Made by a program: the position numbers and the translations under genes. Shown here piece by piece: positions 29,276 to 38,289 of a stretch of DNA of 38,289 bases. Every line of letters starts with the position of its first letter. Position 1 is the first letter of the stretch. The stretch covers positions 1-38,289 of the forward strand of contig WELA01008820.1 in NCBI GenBank assembly GCA_009602735.1, read 5' to 3'. This stretch comes from Mesotaenium endlicherianum (taxonomy: Eukaryota; Streptophyta; Zygnematophyceae; Zygnematales; Mesotaeniaceae). The notes beneath the pieces were generated by a model. That model saw only the letters and a program-made list of their open reading frames with translations. It ran no database searches and had not been told where the DNA came from.

Positions 29276-30953
29276 TTAAGGGGTTGTTCCTGGGGCTTCA
29301 GGGTCAGGAGACGGAGATCTGGACCTAGATCTGGACAGCCCTCTAGGTCTGTCAGCTGGCCTTCTAAAGAACCCTGTTTGCTCTAAAGTTGGCCCTCGAG
29401 GAGAACGGAGGATGGTGGCCTGCTCTTCAACCACTTGGGTGTTGATTCCCACATAGACAGGCATTCCAGTAGGATGCTGAAATACATTGGCTAGAGGTAC
29501 ATGCCCCTGAGCGGAGGGGGAGGCTGGCATACCTCTGGCCCACCCGCGTGTCCCTCTTCTGGCACCCCTGTCCTCTGGGGATTTCTGTCTGTGTCTGCTG
29601 CCCAGTACAGTCAGATCAGCTTCTTCCCCTGCTTGGGAAGGTGGGCTGGGGGAGCGAGCGCGGGGTCCAGTTGTCGCCATAACGGGGATTACATTCCACA
29701 CACCTGATCGTGGTTCTTTAGGAAGTGCCAGTGCCTGTCCCTGGGTATCCTGAGTACCTGCTGCTGATGCTTCTCCTCTGCCTTGTTCTTCTTCCTCGTC
29801 CTCCTCATCCTCCTCCTCGGAGAGAGTAGGGGTCTCGTCCACTAAGTCGTCCTGCTCCCTAGTAGACATGGAGTAGTCTACCGACCTCCCTTTCTTAGGG
29901 CGTGCTGGAGGTTGCTTGGCCTTCAACCTACTGATTTTCTATCCGGCCTGCATTCTTTGCCCATTTGACAAAGGCATGCTTTCCCTTAAAGAAGTACTCT
30001 CTTCCCCTCCTCCTATGTTCCTTGGTCTCTGCATTCATATTGCTCAGGCATCCATTCAGCCTGGGGTCCCAAGGGGCAATGTGAGGTGGTAGGATGAGAT
30101 AGCCGTCTAGGCCATAGTGGAAGTCATCCGGTTGGGCTCGGTCACACTCCTGCTTCTTATTTGTGACGGTCATCCACCTCCAGTCTGTTGGCTGCTGGTA
30201 GTACTGGGGTCCGTGCTCAGCCTTCCTCAGTTTACACGGGAACCAGTGGGGAGAGAACATCTGCTGTCCTGCTTCCCTGGCCAAGTACTCCCAGCTCCTT
30301 CTCTCAACTTCATTGTAAGCTGGCAGGAGTGTGAGGTAGAATACCGTATCCTTAAAGCTATCGGGCCGCATGCTCACCATCCGGATGAGTCTCTGATCTC
30401 CCACTATTCCCGGTATGGGGACCGGCTTGTCCTCTGAATCATCTGCGAGATACCGGGCCTGCTCTGCTGTATAGCCCACCATCTTAGCATAATCTTCGTA
30501 AAGGACCACGCCGGTGTGTGTCTCGATGTACCTGTCCAGTGCTGTAGCTCCTTCCTTCTGTAGCAGTGTTGTCTGTTCCAGCCTGTTGATCTCCTGGGCT
30601 GCCAGCAATGCTTCCTTCAGGTTATCGAAGTTTTGGCCACCCACCACAGTATACCTGTAAGTGGCCAAGCTCTTCTGTCTGTCCGCTTCAATCTTTTTTC
30701 TTTTCTCCTCTTCTGCCGCTGCCGCTTCTTCTTGCTGTTTCTTCTGTCTCTCCTCCTCAGCCTTCCTGAGGTTTTCCGCTTCCTGATCCTTCTTCCTCTG
30801 TGCCTCTTCTGCCGCCTCTTGTTGTTTGCGGACCCTTTCTTGTTCTCTCCTGGTGAGGGACGTCGCCGCCAGCTCCTTCTGGTATTGCTCCATTGTCCTC
30901 CTGGCTTCTTCTGCCTTGCGCTTTCTGTCCTCCTTTTGTGTGGTGGGCGCCAT
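29276..30953 (-). pseudogene. ORF3, extra gene between pol and 3' LTR (one frameshift)
   Basis: Unrecognised protein of roughly 560 codons. From ATG 30953 (MAPTTQKEDRKRKAEEARR): a highly charged coiled coil of about 95 residues; a conserved block (NFDNLKEALLAAQEINRLEQ, ALDRYIETHTGVVLYEDYAK, PGIVGDQRLIRMVSM, LLPAYNEVERRSWEYLAREA); a second block (HWFPCKLRKAEHGPQYY, WRWMTVTNKKQECDR, FHYGLDGYLILPPHIAPWDP, MNAETKEHRRRGREYF); an acidic run; and an RS/SP-rich basic tail (GLSRSRSRSPSPDPEAP). One extra base near 29935 breaks it into 30953-29928 and 29926-29276. No CCHC knuckle, membrane segment or signal peptide is seen, so it does not look like Env. The layout suggests RNA or chromatin association, but this is a guess. 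Confidence 0.78.
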
Positions 30954-31057
30954 CCTGCACATGTAACCAGGGCACAAGTTAGTAGGATATGGACCTTTGT
31001 CATAGGGATTGCAGGAAGTATGTTAGTATTTAGTATAGTGGCTTCGCTGCTGTTTAC
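30954..31057 (-). promoter_or_regulatory. Predicted intron and 3' splice site before ORF3
   Basis: The - strand has TACTAAC at 30984-30978, the consensus branch point. Its branch A lies 24 nt before the acceptor GTGCAG|G (AG at 30956-30955), and the ORF3 ATG starts one base after the junction. A local donor AAG|GTAAAC begins at 31057, which would give a 103-nt leader intron. Confidence 0.55.
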
Positions 31058-31120
31058 CTTACAGGATGATTGCTAAAAGTTGACGTAGTTGCGATGCGCT
31101 ACACATAAACGTATGAGTGT

Positions 31121-31129
31121 GTTTTTATC
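31121..31129 (-). promoter_or_regulatory. Possible TATA-like element upstream of ORF3
   Basis: GATAAAAAC about 65 nt upstream of the predicted local donor. It would allow ORF3 its own promoter. Weak by itself. Confidence 0.25.
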
Positions 31130-31159
31130 GCTCTCGCTCACTAACTGTCATATATTTTC

Positions 31160-31172
31160 CCCTCCAACTTAA
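31160..31172 (-). promoter_or_regulatory. Polypurine tract 1, after pol
   Basis: TTAAGTTGGAGGG followed by GGAAAA, about 50 nt beyond the pol stop, where a two-gene Ty3 element would have its 3' PPT. Duplicate of 29165-29177. Confidence 0.65.
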
Positions 31173-31220
31173 ATGGAGACAGGACCGCCTGTCACCTTCC
31201 CGTGTCAACTGAAATGACAG

Positions 31221-34200
31221 TTATGGAGGGACTCCAGCGGCCCGAAGGTGGAACCGTGTCAACGCCCCTTTGGCATTGGTCAAGTGGTCCTTAAACTCCC
31301 AAGTGTCCCCAGAGGCATCGTAACCCTTCCATCGAATGAGGTATTTCATGACATATTTAGACGATCGACGGACCGAGCGAGCGTCTAAAATCTCATCGAC
31401 CTCATATTCCTCAGGGTCGCCGTCCCGGACAGCGGGGACCGGTCCCGGTTGGACAGGGAACCGACCTGTGAACAGTGTATCACCTTTGATGTACGGTTCC
31501 AGGAAGGAGACATTAAAGACCGGGTGCCCCTTGTATTCAGCTGACATGTTCAGTTTGTAAGCATTCTGACCGACACGACGGACCACCGAATATGGACCGA
31601 CCCAGACAGGGCCAAGCTTTTTCTTGACCACACCAGGGAGGTACAGGTGCTGAGAATGCAGTTTGACTAAATCCCCCTTGGAAAATGTCAGTTCCCGACG
31701 GTGTTGATTAGCGTATTTTTGTTGGTTTTCTTGGGCCGTGTGCAAGTTTCGTTGGACTTCTGACAGGGTGTCAGCAAACTCCTGAGTTAACTGGAGGGAG
31801 ACCGGGTTGTCAATCCCTTCAGGGTGAGTTAAAGATTCCCCTAGCACATCTAGAGGAGACTTAGGGACTCTACCCAGGCTGAGTTCAAAAGGAGTTTTGC
31901 CCGTTGACGCGTGCACCGCACTGTTGACCGCAAACTGAATTTGAGGCAACAGGTCATCCCAATTATCTTGTTTTTGGTTAATATATGCTCTCAGCACCTC
32001 CTGCAGAACTCGGTTAGTTCTTTCAGTCTGCCCATCAGTCTGAGGGTGGTTTGCTGTGCTGAGCAGCTGTTTGACTCCCATTAACCCCATTAAAGCTCTC
32101 CAGAACTTAGAGGTGAATTTTGAGTCTCTGTCTGAGATGATATTAGAAGGGAGCCCATGTTGGCATACTACATGGTTGTAAAACTGTCTCGCTGTTTCGA
32201 GTGCAGTCACTTTGACAGTTGTGGGGATAAAAATGACCATTTTTGTCAGTTTATCCACGACTACCAGTATTGAATCATGCCCGTTGGCAGTTCTTGGTAG
32301 TGAGACCACCCAGTCCATGGATATAGTTTCCCAGCGTCCCGCTGGGATGGGTAGCGGTTGCAAGAGACCTCCGGGTGGTGTGTGCCGAGACTTATTTCTC
32401 TGACACTGGTCACAGGACTTGACATATTTCAAGACCTCCCGGGGTAACCCCTCCCAATGATAATGTTTTGCCAGTTTGCCAACAGTTTTGGCCTGCCCCA
32501 AATGTCCACCCAGGAGACTGTCATGAGCTTGACTCAGTAAGAGAGACCTTATTTCCAAGTTATTAGGAATGACCAGCTTCAGCCTGCCTGAAGTGGTTTC
32601 AGTCACCCAGACCCCTCCCTTGAGCTTATACCCGAGTGCAGTAGCACGACACACACCAGTAGTGGGGCTGGGCTCAAATGTTGGGTCAGAAAGGTAGGCT
32701 TTCCTAAGTTGTTCAAGGAAGGACTTTTTCACCTTTAGTGAAGTGAGTGCACACAGGACTTTATCTACAGCATGCTGACTAAAGTTCCTTTCTTGCAAGT
32801 CAGGTCTTCTAGAGAGTGCATCAGCAGGATTCAACTTCCCTGGTTTGTAGTCGATCTGGACTTGGAACTGCTCCAGCATCTGGCTCCAGCGGTTCTCCCT
32901 CCTCGACAGCTTGGACTTCTTCTGAAAGTGGGTCAGAGCTAGATGATCTGTAATCACCTTAAAAGCTTTACCATGTAAGTATGCTCTCCACTGTTTGAGT
33001 ACATGAATGATAGCTAGCAGCTCTTTATCATGCACTGAGTAATTAATCTCCGCTGGATTAAATTTCATAGACTCATACAACACAGGATGCCACTCCTGCC
33101 GTACCTTACCATCCTTTGTGGTTTTGTCAGCAGGCTGCAACAAAATAGCACCCATGGCAAAATCAGAGGCATCAGTAACCACCTGCACCGGTTTGCTGGG
33201 GTCATACACGGCTAGCACTGGGGCAGAACAAAGGGCATCTTTAAGGGTCTGGAAGGCAGCCTGCTGCTCTTCCCCCCACACATACCCGATGTCTTTCTTA
33301 GTAAGGTCAGTCAGTTTACTGGCCTTTGTGGAATAATTCTCAATAAATCTCCTATAGTAGTTAGCCAACCCGAGGAAGGATCTAACTTCAGAGACAGACT
33401 GTGGTACTGGCCAGTCCCTTATGGTCTGGACTTTCTTAGGATCCACACTGATGCCCTCTTTACTGACAACGTGGCCTAAGAATTCAATACTTTCCTTAAA
33501 GAAATCACACTTGCTCATTTTAGCATACAAGTGATTTTTCCGCAGAGTGTCCAGCACTTTCTTTAAGTGTTCAGTGTGCTGAGCTTCATCTTTAGAGAAA
33601 ATTAAAATATCATCCAGGAAAACTTGCACAAACTTATCCAAATAAGGTCTGAAAATGTCATTCATAGCACCCATAAAGGTAGCAGGAGCATTAGTCAGTC
33701 CAAATGGCATCACGTTGAACTCATAGTGTCCATAACGTGTGCGGAAAGCAGTCTTGTGTTCATCCCCCTCAGCAATTCTGATTTGATGATAACCACTCTT
33801 GAGATCTATCTTACTGAACACCTTAGCGCCAGACAGGGTATCAAGCAAGTCCTCGATTCTGGGTAAAGCATACTTGTTCTTTACTGTAATTCTGTTCAGG
33901 GCTCTGTAATCCACACACATCCGCATACTGCCATCCTTTTTCTTAACAAATAGGATAGGTGCGCCGTACGGTGATTTACTGGGAGAAATGTAACCATTTT
34001 CCTCCAGCTCTGCAATCTGTGTTTTCAACTCCTCGCTCTCCAAATAAGACAAGCCATAAGTGCGTTGCCAGGGTGGCTGGCTACCAGGTAATAGATCAAT
34101 CCTATGATCTACTTCCCTTTTAGGGGGTAGTCCTGGAGGCATGTTAAACACATCAGTGTACTGAGCAACAATTTTTGCAGCAGTAGGGTGCTCCGGAGGG

Positions 34201-35024
34201 CTTACCTTTTTCTCAACCACTTCTTCAGGTTGAGGAGGTACCTCTCTTAGCAGCAGACAGAACATTCTGTCTTCCTTCTGGTTCCAGCTTTTGACGAACT
34301 CCATTGCATTCAGCAACTTGCATCCTTCTGGAAGCCTCTTCTTTTCCTTCATTTGCCATCCACACAGGACAAGAGGAAGAGCACTGGTGGGTGCCAAGTC
34401 AGTCTGCCCATCACTGGCTCCTCTCACTTTAACTGTACCTCTGCTCCAACACACTTCAGCTTGATGTCTATTAAGCCAGGACCTGCCTAGCACGAGATCA
34501 TAAAAGCCAGTGTTGAGTACCTCAAATGTAAGCGTTTCAGTTAGAACTGCAATGCCAGAACCTAACTGGACCTCAATAGGCTTGGTTATAACTCCTCCCG
34601 GGATACTTGAGGCATCTCCAAGGAATATTTTTCTATTCCCTTGGGTGACAGTAGGCAGCCTTAGCCGCTTAACTAAGTCCTTGTGAATAAAAGTATGTGA
34701 CGCCCCTCCGTCAACAAATGCCCTCACCTTCCTACCTGCAATCATGCAATGCAGTAGGATAGGGGGGACTGTCTTTTCCTGACTTTCGCATTGTTCTCCT
34801 GACGTAGCAAAGAAATGTTGGACATCAGGTGGAACAAGAGCATCCAGAGTGTGCACTCTCTGGACGTCTATATTACTGATGGTCTCCTTTATCTGTTTGT
34901 CAGGCATGCATAGTGAATCCAGTTCAGCAGGACCCATAATACCTGCTACGAGGGCAGCTAGTGACGACTCACTATCTCTAGCATCCTCACAGTCAGTAGA
35001 CTGGATTACTGACTGTTGCTGTCT
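31221..35024 (-). CDS. pol: F718 Pol polyprotein (PR-RT-RH-IN-chromodomain)
   Basis: The first in-frame ATG is 34937 (1,238 residues from there), but the frame is open back to the frameshift site. Numbering from 34937: protease-like [14 protein letters not shown] near 73 (DGG in place of the usual DSG/DTG); [38 protein letters not shown] and catalytic FLDD near 440; RNase [14 protein letters not shown] and [10 protein letters not shown]; integrase zinc finger ([20 protein letters not shown] near 842) and D,D,E residues ([31 protein letters not shown]); GPY/F-like VWVGPYSVV; chromodomain ([27 protein letters not shown]) near 1180-1215. All main catalytic residues are present and no internal stop is seen, so it may be active. 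Confidence 0.95.
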   Translation of the reverse strand, partial: RQQQSVIQSTDCEDARDSESSLAALVAGIMGPAELDSLCMPDKQIKETISNIDVQRVHTLDALVPPDVQHFFATSGEQCESQEKTVPPILLHCMIAGRKVRAFVDGGASHTFIHKDLVKRLRLPTVTQGNRKIFLGDASSIPGGVITKPIEVQLGSGIAVLTETLTFEVLNTGFYDLVLGRSWLNRHQAEVCWSRGTVKVRGASDGQTDLAPTSALPLVLCGWQMKEKKRLPEGCKLLNAMEFVKSWNQKEDRMFCLLLREVPPQPEEVVEKKVSPPEHPTAAKIVAQYTDVFNMPPGLPPKREVDHRIDLLPGSQPPWQRTYGLSYLESEELKTQIAELEENGYISPSKSPYGAPILFVKKKDGSMRMCVDYRALNRITVKNKYALPRIEDLLDTLSGAKVFSKIDLKSGYHQIRIAEGDEHKTAFRTRYGHYEFNVMPFGLTNAPATFMGAMNDIFRPYLDKFVQVFLDDILIFSKDEAQHTEHLKKVLDTLRKNHLYAKMSKCDFFKESIEFLGHVVSKEGISVDPKKVQTIRDWPVPQSVSEVRSFLGLANYYRRFIENYSTKASKLTDLTKKDIGYVWGEEQQAAFQTLKDALCSAPVLAVYDPSKPVQVVTDASDFAMGAILLQPADKTTKDGKVRQEWHPVLYESMKFNPAEINYSVHDKELLAIIHVLKQWRAYLHGKAFKVITDHLALTHFQKKSKLSRRENRWSQMLEQFQVQIDYKPGKLNPADALSRRPDLQERNFSQHAVDKVLCALTSLKVKKSFLEQLRKAYLSDPTFEPSPTTGVCRATALGYKLKGGVWVTETTSGRLKLVIPNNLEIRSLLLSQAHDSLLGGHLGQAKTVGKLAKHYHWEGLPREVLKYVKSCDQCQRNKSRHTPPGGLLQPLPIPAGRWETISMDWVVSLPRTANGHDSILVVVDKLTKMVIFIPTTVKVTALETARQFYNHVVCQHGLPSNIISDRDSKFTSKFWRALMGLMGVKQLLSTANHPQTDGQTERTNRVLQEVLRAYINQKQDNWDDLLPQIQFAVNSAVHASTGKTPFELSLGRVPKSPLDVLGESLTHPEGIDNPVSLQLTQEFADTLSEVQRNLHTAQENQQKYANQHRRELTFSKGDLVKLHSQHLYLPGVVKKKLGPVWVGPYSVVRRVGQNAYKLNMSAEYKGHPVFNVSFLEPYIKGDTLFTGRFPVQPGPVPAVRDGDPEEYEVDEILDARSVRRSSKYVMKYLIRWKGYDASGDTWEFKDHLTNAKGALTRFHLRAAGVPP

Positions 35025-35030
35025 TTTAAA
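34989..35030 (-). promoter_or_regulatory. Canonical -1 frameshift signal, F718 gag-pol
   Basis: On the - strand: T TTA AAA (35030-35024) in gag phase, a 7-nt spacer, ACAGTCAGT (35016-35008), a 10-nt loop and ACTGACTGT (34997-34989), a perfect 9-bp stem. The gag TAA stop lies at 35008-35006, at the stem-loop edge. After the slip the frame reads AGA CAG CAA CAG and is open into pol. Confidence 0.85.
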
Positions 35031-36484
35031 GGCTGGTCTTTTCTCTCGACCTTAGGCAGGTGCTTGACCGGACACTGTTCTCTGTAGTGGCCTTTCTGCT
35101 GACAATGGTAGCAAGTAGATTTTGCTGAGGCTGGTCTCGGCTTAGTCCTACCACCACCCCTTCCATAGCCACCTCGAGAGGGACCACCTCTACCTCTAGA
35201 CTGAATAGCATTGTACTCATACTCATATTCATCACCCTGATTATCCTCAGCCTGGTCTCCTTCAACTGCATTGTAGGAACCGTGGGGCTTTTTGACAATC
35301 TTAGACACCAAAGCGTTACTCTGGCGCTTGTGATTGAACTGCTGCTGATCCCAGGCGTCAGCATCCTGGATCAAGTCAGCCAGTTTCTCATACTTTTTCT
35401 CAGCAAAATGACCAGAGACCTCGGATTTCAAGCCATACCTGAAGTATGCTATCCTATACCGTTCTGGCAAATCAGGCTGCTTCATCATGTTCTCTTGGAA
35501 CTTTTGAGCAAACTCAGCAACTGAAGTGGTCTGCTTCAGTGTCAGGGAGATCATCGCATAGATAGCTTTCTCCTGCTGGTTGATGACATCAAACTTCTCA
35601 TGCAACTTCTCGACAAACTCTACCCACGTAGGGTCACCGAGTTGCCGAGCCTTACGCTCTTCCTTCCAGTAAAGCCACCAGTCTGCGGCACTGCCTTTCA
35701 GTAGCGCACCGGTGTGCCTGACCTTCTCGTAATCTTGCAGTTCTGGGTAGTTCTCCAGCCACTGCTCAACATCCGCGAGAAACTTGATCAGGTAATATTT
35801 TCTGTTTCCCTCAGGATCATAGTCCTGGGGAGGTTTCGGCTTGGGCTTACTAGGCCCTCGGCCACCACCACTAGTGGTGTGAGACCCCAGTTGGTCTCTG
35901 TCCCGGAGTAGGGACATTATGATTCTTTTGTCCTCCTGCTGGGACTGATACATGGTCGCCATTTGCGACTGCATCTGAACGAACAATGCTCCCAAGTCTA
36001 CATTTTGGGGTGGTAGATTAGCAAATGCAGCAGCAGCATTGGCATCTACTCGCTGAGTAGTGTCCTCAACAATCCCTCTTGCTCCTGCAGCAGCAATTCC
36101 TGCCGCATTCAGCCGGTCACGTATTTGACCTAGGGGTACATTGAGTTGTACGGCAGGAGGTGGGTTCAGAACATTGGCCCTTGATGCCATAAGTTCTTCA
36201 ACAGTGCGCTCGTCAGCTGGCTGTCCTTCCCTCCTTTGTATATCTTCAGCGGCCTTTGCTACTTGTTCAGCTTCTAGTCTGGCTATCTCCTCCTCAGCTT
36301 GCTGAGCTGCGACTGAGGCAATAGCAGCTGCCTCATCTGCTGCCTCCCTAGCTGCAGTATCCGCTACTGCTTCCGAATAGGTACGGTTTCCCGCTACATG
36401 GCTTTCCGCCTGGTTTTCGACATTCTCGTTATCCTGGTTCTCCATGTCTCGGGAGTTGCTAGTTTGAGACCTTGTCCTTACCAT
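35006..36484 (-). CDS. gag: F718 Gag polyprotein
   Basis: 492 residues. An Ala/Glu-rich N-terminus, probably helical, with many AAxEAA-type repeats is followed by the Gag core ([75 protein letters not shown]). A Gly/Arg-rich basic segment ([17 protein letters not shown]) and one CCHC zinc knuckle [14 protein letters not shown] come before the C-terminus. The start ATG lies 22 nt after the PBS. Gag forms the particle and binds RNA; pol is made as a frameshift fusion. ATG|GTAAGG at the start codon also matches a splice donor. The decayed copy at 12.7 kb has the same start. Confidence 0.94.
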   Translation of the reverse strand: MVRTRSQTSNSRDMENQDNENVENQAESHVAGNRTYSEAVADTAAREAADEAAAIASVAAQQAEEEIARLEAEQVAKAAEDIQRREGQPADERTVEELMASRANVLNPPPAVQLNVPLGQIRDRLNAAGIAAAGARGIVEDTTQRVDANAAAAFANLPPQNVDLGALFVQMQSQMATMYQSQQEDKRIIMSLLRDRDQLGSHTTSGGGRGPSKPKPKPPQDYDPEGNRKYYLIKFLADVEQWLENYPELQDYEKVRHTGALLKGSAADWWLYWKEERKARQLGDPTWVEFVEKLHEKFDVINQQEKAIYAMISLTLKQTTSVAEFAQKFQENMMKQPDLPERYRIAYFRYGLKSEVSGHFAEKKYEKLADLIQDADAWDQQQFNHKRQSNALVSKIVKKPHGSYNAVEGDQAEDNQGDEYEYEYNAIQSRGRGGPSRGGYGRGGGRTKPRPASAKSTCYHCQQKGHYREQCPVKHLPKVERKDQPLKDSNSQ

Positions 36485-36505
36485 ACAAAGAAGACTGTGA
36501 TAACT

Positions 36506-36517
36506 GCTCCGATACCA
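36506..36517 (-). promoter_or_regulatory. F718 primer binding site
   Basis: TGGTATCGGAGC on the - strand, one base from the LTR end, as in the other copies. Confidence 0.85.
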
Positions 36518-36518
36518 C

Positions 36519-36892
36519 TGAAATGAATCGACTTACCAAATAGGCGATTAACAATTAATAAAGATCTTTATATCAGCAAGTAATCTTTATGGTATTTCCG
36601 TTAACTAGTTAAACGGCAAAGGACAATACACTAGCAGGGAATAATACTCGTAAGTCAAATGCGAGTAAACTAGCATCAATGATGCAAATCAGTAAACTCA
36701 TACATAAGCAAGGTTAGAAGACAGTGCGTATCAATGGCTTCTCGCCTTGGATTCAGAGTTCTCTCAGTAAGCTGTACAAGAGAGTTGGCCTCGTTTCCGA
36801 ATGCCGAACTCGAGAGCAATGCCTACCGTATGTACATGGAATGAGTTTACTGTTCAACGGTCAGTGCGATGGCACCGCCTACCCGGGAGTTA
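36519..36892 (-). repeat. F718 5' LTR, truncated to 374 bp
   Basis: Matches 28445-28819 with about seven differences and then stops at GGGAGTTA, where + strand RT sequence of another copy begins. The U3 part and upstream promoter region are lost. Confidence 0.9.
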
Positions 36893-38289
36893 GTATTGAA
36901 TTCTTAGGCCACGTTGTCAGTGAAGAAGGCATCAGGGTCGATCCTAAGAATGTCCAGACCATAAGGGACTGGCCAGTACCACAGTCTGTCTCTGAAGTCA
37001 GATCCTTCCTCGGGTTGGCTCACTACTATAGGAGATGTATTGAGAATTACTCCACAAAGGCCAGTAAACTGACTGACCATACTAAGAAAGACATAGGGTA
37101 TGTGTGGGGGGAAGAGCAGCAGGCTGCCTTACAGACCCTTAAAGATGCCCTTTGTTCTGCCCCAGTGCTAGCCGTGTATGACCCCAGCAAACCGGTGCAG
37201 GTGGTGACTGATGCCTCTAACTTTTCCATGGGTGCTATTTTGTTGCAGCCTGCTGACAAAAACCACAAAGGATGGTAAGGTACGGCAGGAGTGGCATCCT
37301 GTGTTGTATGAGTCTATGAAATTTAATCCAGCGGAGATTAATTACTCAGTGCATGATAAAGAGCTGCTAGCTATTTTTCATGTACTCAAACAGTGGAGAG
37401 CATACTTACATGGTATAGCTTTTAAGGTGATTACACATCATCTAGCTCTGACCCACTTTCAGATGAAGTCCAAGCTGTCGAGGTGGGAGAACCGCTGGAG
37501 CCAGATGCTGGAGCAGTTCCAAGTCCAAATCGACTACAAACCAGGGAAGTTGAATCCTGCTGATGCACTCTCTAGAAGACCTGACTTGCAAGAAAGGAAC
37601 TTTAGTCAGCATACTGTAGATAAAGTCCTGTGTGCACTCACTTCACTAAAGGTGAAAAAGTCCTTCCTTGAACAACTTAGGAAAGCCTACCTTTCTGACC
37701 CAACATTTGAGCCCAGCCCCACCACTGGTGTGTGTCGTGCTACTGCACTCGGGTATAGGCTCAAGGGGGGGGTCTGGGTGTCTGAAACCACTTCAGGCCG
37801 GCTGAAGTTGGTCATTCCTAATAACTTGGAAATAAGGTCTCTCTTACTGAGTCAAGCGCATGACAGTCTCCTGGGTGGACATTTGGGGCAGGCCAAAACT
37901 GTTGGCAAACTGGCAAAACATTATCATTGGGAGGGGTTACCCCGGGAGGTCTTGAAATATGTCAAGTCCTGTGACCAGTGTCAGAGAAATAAGTCTCGGC
38001 ACACACCACCCGGAGGTCTCTTGCAACCGCTACCCATCCCAGCGGGACGCTGGGAAACTATATCCATGGACTGGGTGGTCTCACTACCAAGAACTGCCAA
38101 CGGGCATGATTCAATACTGGTAGTCGTGGATAAACTGACAAAAATGGTCATTTTTATCCCCACCGCTGTCAAAGTAACTGCACTCGAAACAGCGCGACAG
38201 TTTTACAACCATGTAGTATGCCAACATGGGCTCCCTTCTAATATCATCTCAGACAGAGACTCAACATTCACCTCTAAGTTCTGGAGAGC
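36893..38289 (+). pseudogene. pol: F718 pol fragment, RT to integrase, runs off window
   Basis: Starts inside RT ([20 protein letters not shown]) and continues through RNase H and integrase, ending within the second catalytic Asp region (SDRDSTFTSKFW). One extra A in the run 37258-37262 shifts the frame relative to the intact copy. The RNase H motif ITDHLAL reads ITHHLAL (GAT to CAT at 37436), losing a conserved Asp. After the frame shift no stop is evident up to the window end. It is oriented head-to-head with the - strand element. Confidence 0.9.

Larger units (their letters stand above)
28445..36892 (-). mobile_element. F718 Ty3/gypsy chromovirus with extra ORF3
   Basis: On the - strand in order: 5' LTR remnant (36892-36519), PBS, gag, -1 frameshift signal, pol with chromodomain, a first polypurine-like tract, ORF3, a second polypurine tract and a full 3' LTR (29162-28445). 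Gag and pol frames are open. ORF3 has one frameshift. The 5' LTR is truncated by junction with another family member in opposite orientation, so no target-site duplication can be scored. The 374 bp shared by the two LTRs differ at about seven positions (roughly 98% identity). Confidence 0.88.

Noticed and set aside
29276..30953. ORF3 as an env gene
   Set aside because: No signal peptide, hydrophobic fusion or membrane segment; the protein is highly charged with a coiled coil and RS-like tail.
31221..34937. Pol starting at its first ATG
   Set aside because: The frame is open to the gag overlap, and a slippery site plus hairpin lies there; an independent start is less likely.

Overview
The window starts at a chromosome end. 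Bases 1-104 are CCCTAAA-type telomere, C-rich on the + strand as expected for a left end. Plant-type telomeres, intron-rich GC-rich coding DNA, a kinase C-lobe of the plant PERK/ALE2-like receptor kinase type and Ty3/gypsy chromoviruses together suggest a streptophyte. A charophyte alga such as Chara is plausible, but the species cannot be fixed from this sequence. No rRNA, tRNA, CRISPR array or prokaryotic gene was seen.

Layout. 1-1.4 kb: telomere, a subtelomeric repeat that recurs inverted at 25.15-25.40 kb, and a decayed relative of a retroelement ORF. 1.4-8.8 kb, - strand: the only host-like gene, many small exons encoding fibronectin type III (FN3) domains and then the C-terminal half of a receptor-like kinase. 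Its last exon runs into a two-unit interstitial telomeric repeat. 8.96-9.33 kb: a ~180-bp poly-C tract (with one N) and a ~23-bp minisatellite. 9.3-11.5 kb: AT-rich DNA with no recognisable gene. 11.5-38.3 kb: nested LTR retrotransposons.

Two Ty3/gypsy families dominate (names are mine). F718 has 718-bp LTRs, with a nearly complete copy on the - strand at 28.4-36.9 kb, a decayed copy at 11.9-18.0 kb and fragments at 11.5 kb, 27.4 kb and 36.9-38.3 kb. F503 has 503-bp LTRs, with one nearly intact copy at 17,969-24,488 and an antisense solo LTR at 13,189-13,690. A relic of a third, PHD-finger-bearing retroelement lies at 24.5-25.0 kb. Both main families have a -1 frame change between gag and pol, with a canonical slippery heptamer followed by a perfect hairpin.

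The most interesting object is the - strand F718 element. Between pol and its 3' LTR it carries an extra unrecognised ORF (ORF3): coiled coil, two conserved blocks, acidic stretch and RS-like tail. A copy of the polypurine tract lies on each side of the ORF3 module. ORF3 is preceded by a strong predicted branch point and 3' splice site. A second ORF3 copy is cut by an F718 LTR, and a very diverged relative sits beside the telomere. This looks like a retrotransposon that acquired a third, possibly splice-expressed gene. All functional statements are inferences from sequence reading; no search was run.
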